A stretch of DNA of 64,000 nt from Pristionchus mayeri (GCA_036245805.1 BTRK01000004.1:5022001-5086000); one strand, 5' to 3'. Shown: positions 1-10,922, numbered from the stretch's first letter. A program made the numbers and translations. The notes: generated from the letters alone by a model not told the origin.

Positions 1-3000
1 TGGCGGTTTTTGTAAAATATGCAAATGGTAGGTCAAAATTTCTGGCAAAGTTTTCTTTGACCCTAAGGACTCTACCACCAAAGTTTGAACTCCTAGCGAT
101 AAGTTTGAGTCATTGTGCCACTTTGCCCCGAGAATCTGACGTTCTAACACAGACAGCGTTATAAATGTGTTATCGGCTCGGCAGATCTGACTAAAACAGT
201 GCTCATGTTCGCTTACCCGTAGGTCATCCCGAAGAGTACGAGGGCGACAATCTGTCCCCATCTGAATGGATTCCACACTGTGATGAGCAGATGAGAGGCA
301 ATGTAGAGACAGAGAGACATCACGTTGGCAATGCCCAGTCCTACTACCAATGTGCGACGACCGAATCTGATGTTTATGGGTAGGATTGTGTTTTGTATTT
401 TGGTGCCGACAATTCAATTATCTATTCTCACCTCTCAATGACGAGCAGTCCGAACAGCGAAGCGGAGAACTCAGATATCATGAAGACGAAAGTGGCAATC
501 TTTTAGATTTCGCATTATCCTTCGCTCTTCCAAGCTGAATATCACCTGTGAGATCTGCGGCGAGAAGCTGTCCTCGAGAAGGTCAGTAGAGAAGTAGACT
601 ACGCACTTCATCCCAACGACTATCTGAAACATGTGAAATACAATTTTCGTTCAATAGGTTGTTGAATGGGAGTAGAAGATGTTCAACAAGTAAGTTCGAA
701 GCAGACAAGATCTCGACGAGCTATTCGGTCAATAAGAGCGCAACAGATGCTACCTGAAGCGTAGCTGCTCCGAGAAAGAAAGCCATGCGAAGATAAGGCA
801 TAGAAAGCACCTCTTTCACTCCTTGCCAAACGGAGATCTAAAAGAGACAATCATTTCTTCTCAATTTTTGGAATATTCTTTTCCAATTTCAGTGATTCAA
901 ATGATACCGTGTGTTCGTCCCCGGCCTCGAGAGCTTTCTCCATCTCTATCTCCTTTAGCGTATCTTCGTTCTCCGCAGTGACTCCTACAAATATAGTTCA
1001 AGTTATTTCCATAGGTCGCGAATTGCCTTATTTCGTATAGCGAGATTAACGAGTACTGAAAATGAAGAAGAAACACGTCCTGGGTCCAATTAGCAATCTT
1101 CGGATGCTGCTCACCTCGGTAGTACTCAAGGGAGGCGATGGCTGCACTTCTGTCGTTCCTGTTGATGAGCAGGAACTTGGGCGTCTCGTGCAGGGGAAGC
1201 ACGATGAGGATGGCCAGGATGGCAGGGAGGATTGAAATCGCTGCAATTATAATATTTTAATTTTTTTTCAATTTTTTTTTCAATATATGTTTTTTTCAAT
1301 AACAAGCTACTAATTAATCAGACTTCGCATGACATTTTGTGACATTTTGTGATCTAGATCGTCGTCGATCGGATAAATTCCTATTTTTTTTGTCACTGTA
1401 TTGACCTGTCAGTACGGGCAGATTCTTTCCAAATAGGGCGTCCATTCCAAAGCCGATGCCCAAGGCAATGGACAAGATGAAGGCGACCTCGGAGAGGAAG
1501 GAGGTCATCCCTCGCAGTTCCGTCGGAGTCGCCTCCTGTGTAGAGCATTATAGTCTTGAAAATTTCAGATTTGTTCCTCCACATCGGAAGTGCACTGGAC
1601 ACCTGTAAGAAGAGGATGAGACTGCCGAATGAGACGCCCGTTCCGATGGAGGCGATGATGCGAGAGACAAAGAAGATCTGCCATTGCATCTTACTCAAAG
1701 GAATGCATTCGCTTAGTAGGCGGTAACTGATTTCTGATAAGGCACGTTGGTGGTGTTTCATTTTAGAACTGATAATTTTAGACTCTACAGAGGGTGAAAA
1801 ATTAATTGTTCCAAATTCATCACTGAGTTCACAAACAAAGAGTTCTAGAATGGCCAGTTCTAAAATGATACACGCCGGCACGTTGTCGCCAATGCAGAAT
1901 TGATGACAAGTCCGTATTCAAGATAAACAGAGTTTCAAATGGGAAACCTCAGGGACTCTGATCGACACGCCGACGCACGAGAGAATGGCTGCAGCGAGAC
2001 CGATGCTGTTCGAGATTAGAAGCGCCTCTGGAAGTTGAGAGAACTTCGAAAAATACTCAATAACACAGAGAACAGCACCGGTCGCCTTTCCTGACCCCGT
2101 TTAATCGTGAATGAGAAGACAAGGACCTAACATCCCGGCCTACCTCCTCATGTACAGGAAATAAATGATTTGATTTGATTTGATTTGAGAGAGAAATAAA
2201 ATATGAAAAATGAATTGAACTCACTTTTTCTTCCCAGATTATCGCAGAAGTAAGGCGTCAGACAAATGCCGACAATGTACGAAACGAACCAGATGTTGAG
2301 CATGAGCGACCAATACCATGTGAATGCCTCTTCCGAGAGACCGCCCTGAAATCCAATGATTGCTAATTAGCACAAAATATGTAATTAATTTTCTTCATTT
2401 CATATCATGCCCATCCAACATGTGCTACACGGCACCTGTAGTCTTGTGAATATGCAGTTATGCTGAAAAATGTGCGATAGTGGTGCTTTGAATTCAGAAT
2501 AACTTTGTTTTCGCATTCTCATTGACTGGTGCATGGCGCCCCCTCTCTCATCCTATTATGCACGTGCCAGGACAACTGCATCCGTCATATTTTTCCATCG
2601 CCCGGAATATTTTCGCAGACATTTCTAGCGCTAACTTGAATCCCTCTGTCGACATAGCTCTGATTGATTTGCTCCTTGAATGTGAGATGCGATGTGTTCG
2701 GATACGAGTTACAGTAACCCTCCTGAATTATGGGTATAATTTTAATTAAAACGAAAGTGTACTATAGCTCGATAAAGCTGACATCTCGAAAAAACTCACG
2801 GGAAAGTTAGTGGCACAGGAGAGAATGGCGCAGACCAAGAGCAGCTTCGGCTTATTGCCCGCGGGTGCACAGCAAACTGACTGAGAGATCGAAGATTAAT
2901 GTCCTAAGATATGTGAAATACACTATTTCGGAATTTCTGAGTAAGTTCTTCAATACCTTTACGGAAGAGGATGAATTCCTTCGTGTATGCTGCGAGGATG

Positions 3001-3022
3001 AATCCGAGGACGAGAATGTCAT
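1..3022 (-). CDS. Facilitative sugar transporter (GLUT/SLC2-like, MFS), 3' end outside window
   Basis: Twelve exons can be joined on the minus strand: 3022-2957, 2880-2800, 2345-2225, 2027-1948, about 1720-1603, 1535-1406, 1240-1115, 984-908, 837-754, 623-546, 499-432 and 366-217. All junctions agree in phase except the start of the fifth exon, which I could not fix. The ATG at 3022 opens a Ser-rich cytosolic N-terminus. Family motifs follow in order: TM1 KPKLLLVCAILSCATNFP, the loop motif DNLGRK, EATPTELRG, the PETPK-type motif HETPKFLLINRND after TM6, and ERFGRR in the TM8-9 loop. These are the landmarks of SLC2 hexose transporters at the plasma membrane. The last helices lie beyond position 1. 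Intron 3 contains a LINE tail. Substrate cannot be read from sequence. Confidence 0.85.
2085..2190 (+). mobile_element. 3' tail of a CR1-like non-LTR element
   Basis: A short segment ends in AGGAAATAAATGATT followed by a TGATT pentamer run (about 2163-2188). Loss of the 5' end and a short 3' microsatellite are typical of CR1-clade LINE insertions. It lies in intron 3 of the sugar transporter, on the strand opposite to the gene. No coding sequence remains. Confidence 0.5.
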
Positions 3023-3490
3023 CTCAGTAACTGTAAATTAAAACCAATTATTTTTCAAGTTTTTACAAGGAAGTGTCGATAATATGAAAGAACGTGTGGT
3101 TTTCTATCGGGGAGAGTGCAAATAATGCAGGGTACTGAACGATTATCGGTCGATTGATGGAAAATAAGGGAAAGGAGAGAGAAGCAAGAGAATTCGAGTC
3201 GTGTTAGTGAACAGGACATCCGATAAAAATGGGATCGTGAATGAGTACGAGGATTACTGTCCGGCGGAGGGGAAAAGTATTCGCTGATTGAACGTATTTG
3301 TGTGATCACTAATCAAGTTGTAATTTGTTCATTACATATCGCGTTGAAAACAAGTGACGGACACGTTATTTCGTCGTATTGATTTACAATCCGACCTTGA
3401 AGTAATATCTTATAGATCACGAAAACTGAACTCACATACTAATACTGTCCAGAGTAGTGCCGGAGCAGCTCCATAATGGTGCCGAATATA

Positions 3491-3668
3491 TCTATACCTA
3501 TATATAAAGCGCAGTGTGATGGCGTCTGTTCGGATTGCGAAACAGTTGCGAAATGAGGAGGGAGAGAGATCACACGTCAACAAGTGGCGAAACGAGTGAT
3601 TGCGAAACCTAGATACTCCGCTAGGACGGGGCCCCCGCCGAAGGCGGGGGGGGGGGCAGCCGGACTAG
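3491..3668 (+). mobile_element. Non-autonomous Helitron (178 bp)
   Basis: The element starts with TC (TCTATACCTATATATAAAGCG, a classic Helitron 5' end) directly after an A. It ends with CTAG directly before a T, as expected for insertion between A and T. A GC-rich hairpin, CCCCCGCC-GAA-GGCGGGGG at 3632-3650, sits just upstream of the 3' end, as Helitrons require. A G run extends the hairpin. There is no RepHel coding sequence, so it is non-autonomous. Confidence 0.8.
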
Positions 3669-4139
3669 TGATTGATAAAATATTTATGAGAATGATGGTT
3701 ATTGACAGTGGGAGACATGACTAGATGGAATGTTGGAGAGCGGGTAACTGCTAAATAGGATTGTCGCACTGTCTAGTGATGTGACGATCGAAGTAACCCA
3801 GCGAGAGGCTTACATATTTTAAAACGGAAATGTATTAGAGACGAAGTGCCATATTTTTGTTACCGGCGTAGGATGGGAGTAGTGAGTAATTGTTGTTCCC
3901 TAATCAAGTTGTCGTTCTTGGCACATTAGACAACGATCAGTGTAAATTATGAGGGAATACCAAGTTCGCCAGACAGACGTTCTCGAAAACACTTGAACGC
4001 AATTCATGCTCGAGTGTCCTTTATGATTCTTTGTTATCATTTTGTTTCTCGTTTCCCGAAACTCATATTTTTTGTAATTATGAGAAACCAAAATGGTTGC
4101 TAAAGTTTATGCAAGTCACAATCAGGAGTTTTAACAATC

Positions 4140-4388
4140 CTATTGTTCAATGGCGTCTTCCTGATGTTTCAATGAAGATAACGATGAAAGTGGGTTGAAT
4201 TGTAAATTCAAGGTGGCATCAATTTCCTTCTTGCTTGCATTATTTTCCAATTTCGCGATAGTGGAATTTACATCTGATATCAGGCACATGTAGGCGGAAC
4301 ACCAATATTGCGGTAATGCATCCTCATACATTGGTTTCATTCTTATTTTCCCCGTCGTTCCATAATGTGAATAACCGTGTTTTTTCAT
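4140..4388 (-). CDS. Weak open frame of 82 codons, possible saposin-like fragment
   Basis: The reading frame contains the segment CSAYMCLISDVNSTIAKLE and then an amphipathic stretch. The Cys-x4-Cys followed by a helix resembles the start of a saposin-B module, but I see neither the remaining cysteines nor a signal peptide. It may be a chance frame or one exon of an unrecognised gene. Confidence 0.2.
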   Translation of the reverse strand: MKKHGYSHYGTTGKIRMKPMYEDALPQYWCSAYMCLISDVNSTIAKLENNASKKEIDATLNLQFNPLSSLSSLKHQEDAIEQ

Positions 4389-4635
4389 TGGCTACGTAAG
4401 AGCATCACGAGAAGTGGTCGATGAATTACGCATGTAAGGGAGGAGCAATTGAATCATCAAAAATTCGAGATGGGATCAAGCCATTATCTGTCACCACTTC
4501 CCAGCGGCAGATATGCATATCTCCCTTCCAGTTACGACTCCTCCTGAATCTGCTACCGTTGCGGATCTCAAGTTCGTATTTTCTTCCAATTACTAAACCC
4601 ATAATCCTTTATTTTGCTAGCCGCTTCTATTCTGC

Positions 4636-5005
4636 ATGAATAAATTGCATTTTTTCAAAGAAGAACTACTCAGATCACTTCTCGAAATCGTCTTTATCAT
4701 CGCCCTTTTCATCTCACTCCTATTCGTGCTCCTCAAATGCTCCAGGGTAAGACATACGGACCACGTTCCTTACTTGAGCTGATTTAAATCAACTTCGCAG
4801 GATAAGAAGAGGGATGCAGTTAGGGCAAGCTCCTTGTATGTGACAGCCAGGAGGACTCGGTCAGCGAACAGAAGAATCGACGAAATGGTTGGACTTGCAC
4901 TGAACCAACATTTTCAAGCCGATTTTGCAGAATATCAAGCACTTGAAGGACATCCTCAGACAGACTTCATTAGCCGTTGATTTAGCTGAGGATGAATGCA
5001 TTTAG
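4636..5005 (+). CDS. Small single-pass membrane protein, 90 aa, function unknown
   Basis: Three exons join in phase: 4636-4746, 4801-4887 and 4931-5005, with GTAAGA/CGCAG and GTTGGA/TTGCAG introns. The protein has a short cytosolic N-terminus, one hydrophobic helix (residues about 14-33, LLEIVFIIALFISLLFVLL), then a strongly basic tail rich in Arg and Lys and an acidic C-terminus. There is no signal peptidase site, so a membrane anchor is likely. I recognise no family. The next gene starts 700 bp downstream on the same strand, separated by two MITE copies. Confidence 0.65.
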
Positions 5006-5073
5006 TTTTGAAGTTCAACCAATCGATAAAATATCTCTGCGATGCTCCTTCGTTTTTCTTTCAATTCGTACAC

Positions 5074-5185
5074 TAGTGATGCCAAATCGGCGCGCGCTCT
5101 CCTCGTTTCACACGCTCTCTCGCCGGTCAGACAGAGCGAGAGAGCGTGAGAAACGAGGAGAGCGCGCGCCGATTTGGCATCACTA
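5074..5185. repeat. Foldback MITE, copy 1 (112 bp)
   Basis: Nearly the whole element is one inverted repeat, starting TAGTGATGCCAAATCGGCGC and ending with its complement. The arms meet at CGCTCTCTCGCCGGTCAGACAGAGCGAGAGAGCG. TA at both ends suggests a TA target duplication as in Tc/mariner elements. Confidence 0.85.
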
Positions 5186-5440
5186 TTGTACACGCACCTG
5201 TGAAGCAAGTGTCTACGAACGATAAACAAGGTCGATTGAAAGCCTTCACTTCAATTACTTACTGTCTTCTGAATACTTCGCGAATTAGCACCCTACTTAT
5301 GAGATTACTTCGGTCATGAAGACCCACTAAGAACAAAGCATGACAGGGTGTCAGATACGCTCTTCCTTCTCATACTCTTATGCTTGGAGCACGAAAACGA
5401 GAGAGGAAGTGCACGGAATAGAAACAACAAGCATAGGAAG

Positions 5441-5552
5441 TAGTGATGCCAAATCGGCGCGCGCTCTCCTCGTTTCACACGCTCTCTCGCCGGTCAGACA
5501 GAGCGAGAGAGCGTGAGAAACGAGGAGAGCGCGTGCCGATTTGGCATCACTA
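5441..5552. repeat. Foldback MITE, copy 2 (112 bp)
   Basis: This is almost identical to the copy at 5074-5185 and in the same orientation; one visible difference is GCGTGCC for GCGCGCC in the right arm. The near identity at about 260 bp spacing suggests recent insertion or local duplication. Confidence 0.85.
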
Positions 5553-5704
5553 ATAGGAAGGGTAGATCAAGGGGCGCCTCTCCTCGTCCTATCGAGTGAC
5601 CTCTCCCTTCCTCTCCTTCATCAGGTCATTCCCTTCCCTCTCCCTCGTTCTCACTGTTTTCCTCTCTTTTCTCTTCCCCCATCCTAATTCCTTCCTTTCT
5701 CAGG

Positions 5705-8700
5705 ATGGCAGGAGCCAGCTACTGGCCTCGCAAGCGTCGAACAGACGGCCAGCAACCCGGCGCACCCGGCGACTTGGGAAGAGGAAAGGGGAAGAAGAAG
5801 GGAAAGGACGGGTGAGTGCTTCCTCATTTCTTGCCATATTTTCGTGCTTCCTTCCCTTCTTTCGTTCGCCCTCCTTTCCCAGAACTCTCGAATTCTTCGA
5901 TCCGCTCATGAATATTTTACTTGAATCTTGCTTTCTTGGCATGGGAATACCCCTTATAATAGAGATATTTAGAAATTTCCAAGTAGAACAACGATTTCGA
6001 AATTCCTGGAAAATCGTAAACCTCCCTAATGTCCTTCCTCTTTTAGTTTCCGCAAGGAGCACTACGTGTTCATCGGCCTTTTGGGTATCTTCGTCAACTG
6101 GTGTTGCGTCCACTTCTACCACGCCATCAGAAATACGTACCCCGTACCGCTCCAGTGAGTCTGACGCGTTTTTATCCCCTTCTTTGCTAGGTAAATTCTA
6201 TTAACTGATAGTATGGAGGCGACTTTTCCATTGAAGCTCTCAATTCGAAAATTATCTATTTACGTTGCGGTTCATCTCTAAGAATATGCACGAGCGACGA
6301 CTCGTCCTCCTTTTTATCCATTCTAGGAGACGTTATGAGACTAGTAGGGATGGGAGGGATCCCCTCTCGCTCTGGCTAAGGGAGAGGCAAACAATCTATT
6401 CTGGTCCGTGGGTGCTCACTAATGCCTCTCCTCCTTCTTCAGACCTGCCCAGTGTCTCTTCGAGAAGGGAACGCCCTTCTTCGTCCACTGCAAGGACGCA
6501 GGCGAGTCATTCTATTATCATTTTCTCTATTATCTCCCCGTAATAAGGCCAATATATCCGAATCTGGAAGTATTTTCACCATTAGGAATAATCCGATTCC
6601 CAGCAAGAGGTAGCCCTTCTCGTCTTTTTTCCACGTGTTATTATTGAGATTCTCTTGCAGCCCAGCACAACAAGAAAGTGCTGGAGTGGACCCTGCAATC
6701 GGCAGGAAATCTCTCCAGTGAGTTAGCTAAGCTTCTTTGTAGATGAAGCGCCTCCGCCTTGTCATTCCTATTCGCTTAATTCGACTTTTCCTTCAGCCGA
6801 GCCCTTCGCTAAGGCCTCAGCCACGTACGCGCTCTCCCTGTCGATGCGCACGCGAGACACCGAAATGGGCGGTGCGTTTCCGGGGGTACGACATTTGCGC
6901 AACCGACATTTGCGCAACGGAGCGCCATTCGCTTGAGAGTTGGCATATCAACTTGGGAGTTGTATCATTTTTATCAGTATGTGCCGCCATACCTTTGCAT
7001 GTACAATTATCGTTTAAAGGCGATCGTGAGTTTCACTCGAAATCAACGACCCGGGGTTCATGGTTTGGGGATTTCCATGAACCCCTATACATTGAAACTC
7101 AATATCGCCTGGTAACTAGATTTATATATGCAAAGGTATGGCAGCGCATACTGATAACAATGAAACAACTCCCAAGTAGATATACCAACTCTCAAGCGAA
7201 TGGCGCTCCGTTGCGCAAATGTCGTACCCCCGCGTTTCCTATCTTCTCATTTCGGAATCACGGCACCACACGGTTGTAGAGGAAGATGCTTGAGATAGGG
7301 TTACCTCTTATGGGGGCATGAAGCGGAGTGCGAAGTGTGAGTTTGCAGGACTGTTCCACGAGTGGATGCGCGTCCCCATGGATACGATCGAGTGCACGCA
7401 ACTCATCGACGTCGACGAGATCGATCTGATGAAGGAGACGCCCCGAGGCATCTGCGCCCAAGCCAACTACAGTGAGTGGTCGAGAGGCTTATCTGGTTTC
7501 TTCCAACCAGTAGGTGGGAAACTCCCCACCCACTGATCGGGATACTAGTTACCACCTGACTAGGCAACCGGTTAACCAGTGGTTGGCTGTTTTGGCACGT
7601 GGGCTTAAAATAAATCCGATTGAACAACAAAAGTATTGCTAGAGCGGGATTTAGGCAGCGCGTATATATAGTGATCTCAAAATCAAATCGCGTCGAGATA
7701 TAATATCGCGAGAAAATTGGTATTGAGCCATACCTGCGTATCATGCTATCTCATGCAGCCATGGTGTGAAGCCGCGAAATATAATACTACTGTACTGAAA
7801 TTCTACGTTCCCCCCAAAAGCGTTTAAACGACTCTAGCGATCCCGAGTTTTTATACACGGTTAAAGTTACCGGACGAGGACGAAACCCTGATCTGACCCT
7901 GATCTCGTCGCGTGTACGAGAGAGTATGCAAAAGTGGGTGAGCGCGGGCTATTATTGATTTTTATCATTTTTGTATATTCATTCTCAACTAATTCAGCCA
8001 TCGGCTATTCGATGGAGGACAAAAAATGGGGGGTTCAATTTCGTCCTCGTCCGGTAACTTTAAGCCCACGTGTTTGGACAGTGGTTGACCACTTAGAGTG
8101 GTCGGGGGTTAGGCTAACCACTGGATCACCATTTTCCTTAACAGTTGGCAGCCAGTATCCTGAGCAGTGGGTGGGCTGATGCACTCCTACTGGTTAGAAG
8201 AAACCAGAATTATTGAGTAGAGTTTAATAGCTAGTATCTATCCCCATGCATATTCACTCGACTTCCAAGCGAGTGAAAGAGCTCTGTTAAGATGTTTAAT
8301 TGCAGGAGCCGCGCACGTGCGAGATCATAGAAGAGCACTCGAGGACCTCAACGTGTACTTGTCAGTTCACTCTCCGTCATACTTTGCGTTCACCATGTGC
8401 TATTGGGGTGTCCGGAAAGTTCGTATAATTTTTTGTTTTTATTTTTTATTCAATGCTTTTCAATTCTCAGTGACCAATGTATGCCCCCTTCTTTCTCACT
8501 ACCTCCCTCCAGCGATTGGGCAGGGTCTCGATTCCTCTCTTCCAGAATGCGGGTTTCTTCGAGACCGCCCAGTTCACGAAACCCCTCACAACTTCATCTC
8601 GATTCTTGAACTTCTTTCCTTTGCAGAAGTCAGAGAGAGAGCGGAAGCAGTGGTAGTCGCATGGGGAGAGATCCGGGGAATACGGTGGATGGGGAATCCT

Positions 8701-10922
8701 CTCGATCTTCAGCTCGTCCATTTTCTTCTGGGTCATCTTCGCTCGATGTGGGCGAGCATTGTCCATCAGAAGAAGAATTTTGCCCTTGTTCAGGAGTCTG
8801 GGATGGACTCTGATCGCGACATCTTGCAGTTGTTCAGAGAAGAGGTCGGCATTGATGCTGGTGCCAGGGGCGAGGATCTCCCAGGAGATGGGACCGAGCA
8901 CTGAGATGAAGAAGCAGAGGAGTTCCTTCTTTCCGTGCTCTTCCTTCTTCGGGACGGGCGTGGGCTTCTCATCTGCATCCACCCATTGCAGTCTCCTCAC
9001 AGGGTTATCGTACGTGATCCACTTCTCATCTGTAGCGATGATGGAATTGACAAATCGAAGATTGGATCTACGATGGAGTAATTCCCGACAGACTTGAACA
9101 CGATTTTTCAGCTGTTCGGGGGAGAGGTCATGGGGAATCACTTGTGGGAGTTTCGGCTTCTTCCCAGATCGATGGAGGATATCGGACACCGTTGATCTGG
9201 GAGCACCAGTATCCTTCTTCACCTCACGCACACTGACCATGTGCTTGCGCTTCAGTGTGCGGAGAACGAGAGGCTGATCGAGGGAGGGAGGGCGTCCAGA
9301 GCGGGGTTGATCATCGAGACCAAACTCCCCTTTCTTGAAGCGGGAGAACCACTTATAGCAGAAGGGTATGGAGGGGGCGTCAGCTCCTTCCGACTTTGCC
9401 AGGGCAGAGTGGGCCTCCTTCACGGATCGGTCAAGACGGTAGTAATGAAGTAAAACTGCTCGGAGGTAGAGATGGGAGTCCATCACAAGAATCAATGTAG
9501 CAACTAGGAGACTGATTAAATCCTCTCACTACTCAACGTCAGAATGATGCAATACATTGTTGACAAACAGATTGCGCAATCACTGCATTTGATCGCGAAC
9601 TGACTTTTTTCCGAAGCATTATACGAACTTTCCGGACACCCCAATAGAATGGCTACAATCAGTCGGGAATGCACTTCATTTGCATATAAGGGGGTTAAGA
9701 GGTCGTTCGGGATTATACCAACTAGTTTGTGGTGTTGTAACAATTTTACTAAGTTCAATTGTTACACAGTAAGAATTGAACTATTCATTAATTCTTTCAA
9801 TTTTTTTGATACCTTTAAAACTGCTTTAATATCATATTTAAGCATTTTTAAAGGTATCAAAAAAATTGTAAGAATTGAACTATAGTTCAATTCTTACTGT
9901 GTAACAATTGAACTTAGTAAATTGTTACAACACCACAAACTAGTTGGTACAATCCCGAACGACCTTTTAACCCCCTTATATATTGTTGTTGCTATAATTG
10001 CAGTGACATGATGTTTCTCATGTCGATGTACGGGAGTGAATTCCACGAGGGCACGATGCGATACACAGTGGACGGGCAGCTCTCCTTCCAAGGACGACCA
10101 GTCAATTCGCCCGTATACGCAGGAATTGTCGAGGTGAGACAGAAGATTTTATTATTCCCTAAACTTGAAAAAAAACTCGGTGGTTCACATCCCGCAATTC
10201 TGTTTTTTTGTGTTTGCTCCGGTCATGGGAATTTTCTAATCTGAGGAAAGCATAGAGTGCATATGTAGAATATGAAGGTGCTATCAAAGTGGTGCACTCT
10301 CATTTCAGAACCACTACTCTAACAAGAAGGAGGATAGGCAGCCGTACTCTTTCCTCATGACCGAGATGACGCAACGAAGAAACGAGATGGAAATAGGACG
10401 GTTGATCAAAGACTCGGTGAGGAGAGAGAGAGAGATAGACTGGAGAGAGGAGTGCTTCATCTTCCCTTGCAGAAGGATCGAATGGGCGTGTCTCTGCTGA
10501 CGGTCGTTCTCCGCGATTCTCTCGCTGCCATGAGAAGGTGCAATCCACCCGCCAACATCACCGTAAGTCTGTCCATCTTGATTCTCAAGGATTAGTAAGA
10601 GAAGTGAGGAAGTAGTCGATATTGTAGTTTGTCGTTGAAGACGTCTGTGAGTTTCCAATTGGGTGCAAAAAAGAGAAACTACGCGACTTAATTGGGGCTG
10701 ACCTAGGCCGAAATGTAAAAAATTGTCTTGATGTAGAATCTTGTTGGTACTTTCTTGCAGTGGATGGAGTACCACTCTCGGGCGCTCTTCAAGCGTGCTG
10801 ACTACGAGGGAGAAGACGACGGATGTGGATGGACGAGTGCCGAGGATTCCCTCTGGCAGAAGATAATGCTCATCTACTACGACGCCAACTTCCGCTTCAG
10901 GAGAATGCTGAACAAGATCTGA
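5705..10922 (+). CDS. Predicted membrane-anchored protein with conserved cysteines, 11 exons, function unknown
   Basis: Exons 5705-5811, 6047-6154, 6443-6501, 6661-6717, 6797-6871, about 7293-7471, 8306-8360, 10004-10133, 10309-10416, 10473-10562 and 10761-10922 join in phase; only the start of exon 6 is uncertain. A basic Gly/Lys-rich N-terminus precedes one helix (EHYVFIGLLGIFVNWCCVHF), suggesting a type II membrane protein. The rest is soluble with scattered cysteines, for example PAQCLFEKG, FFVHCKDA, SAKCEFAGLFHEW and AAMRRCNPP. I recognise no family. The ATG lies one base after TTTCTCAG at 5696-5703, a plausible trans-splice acceptor. Intron 3 needs a GC-AG donor. Introns 5 to 7 are filled with transposons. 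Confidence 0.7.
6882..7231. mobile_element. hAT-like MITE with 8-bp target duplication (350 bp)
   Basis: Terminal inverted repeats GGGGGTACGACATTTGCGCAA and its complement bound the element. It is flanked by the direct 8-bp duplication GCGTTTCC at 6874-6881 and 7232-7239, the size made by hAT-type transposases. Subterminal arms (GGAGCGCCATTCGCTTGAGAG and complement) extend the symmetry. It lies in intron 5 of the 11-exon gene, three bases after its splice donor. Confidence 0.85.
7493..8207. repeat. Diverged foldback element (about 715 bp)
   Basis: CTGGTTTCTTCCAACCAGTA at the left is matched by the complement TACTGGTTAGAAGAAACCAG at the right. Further matching blocks run inward, such as GGCACGTGGGCTTAAA and TTTAAGCCCACGTG. 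The arms have diverged. No transposase is present. The element fills most of intron 6 of the 11-exon gene. Confidence 0.7.
8403..9644 (-). mobile_element. Apparently intact mariner element (1242 bp)
   Basis: Inverted repeats TTGGGGTGTCCGGAAAGTTC...GAACTTTCCGGACACCCCAA bound the element, about 27 bp each, with TA duplications at 8401-8402 and 9645-9646. It contains one full-length transposase frame on the minus strand. It lies in intron 7 of the 11-exon gene, antisense to it. Near-perfect ends and an undamaged frame suggest a young insertion. Confidence 0.92.
8467..9495 (-). CDS. Mariner transposase, 342 aa
   Basis: The cut-and-paste transposase of the enclosing mariner. The N-terminal half holds the helix-turn-helix DNA-binding region, with RFKKGEFGLDDQPRSGRPPS followed by STVSDILHRSGKKPKLPQV. 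The catalytic triad is complete: Asp in ATDEKWITYD, Asp in LLMDNARPHRA and Asp in SPDLSPCDYHCF. Exactly 34 residues separate the last two, the D34D spacing of true mariners. Length matches the family (about 345 aa). The usual WVPHEL linker reads VIPHDLS here. A start at the internal Met (MDSHLYLRA) is possible. No stop or frameshift is present, so the enzyme may be functional. Confidence 0.93.
   Translation of the reverse strand: MILVMDSHLYLRAVLLHYYRLDRSVKEAHSALAKSEGADAPSIPFCYKWFSRFKKGEFGLDDQPRSGRPPSLDQPLVLRTLKRKHMVSVREVKKDTGAPRSTVSDILHRSGKKPKLPQVIPHDLSPEQLKNRVQVCRELLHRRSNLRFVNSIIATDEKWITYDNPVRRLQWVDADEKPTPVPKKEEHGKKELLCFFISVLGPISWEILAPGTSINADLFSEQLQDVAIRVHPRLLNKGKILLLMDNARPHRAKMTQKKMDELKIERIPHPPYSPDLSPCDYHCFRSLSDFCKGKKFKNRDEVVRGFVNWAVSKKPAFWKRGIETLPNRWREVVRKKGAYIGH
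9684..9983. repeat. Foldback MITE with ATATAAGGGGGTTAA ends (300 bp)
   Basis: The arms are almost perfect complements, from ATATAAGGGGGTTAAGAGG at the left to CCTTTTAACCCCCTTATAT at the right. They include the block CCAACTAGTTTGTGGTGTTG. The element starts 38 bp after the mariner, in the same intron, and ends 20 bp before the acceptor of exon 8. There is no coding content. Confidence 0.8.

Larger units (their letters stand above)
3023..4635. other. Intergenic region between divergent genes
   Basis: This stretch separates the start of the sugar transporter (minus) from the 90-aa protein gene (plus), so both promoters should lie here. Apart from the Helitron at 3491-3668 and a weak open frame at 4140-4388, I recognise no gene or RNA. 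Confidence 0.5.

Noticed and set aside
8317..9097. Plus-strand frames inside the mariner
   Set aside because: They are antisense shadows of the transposase.
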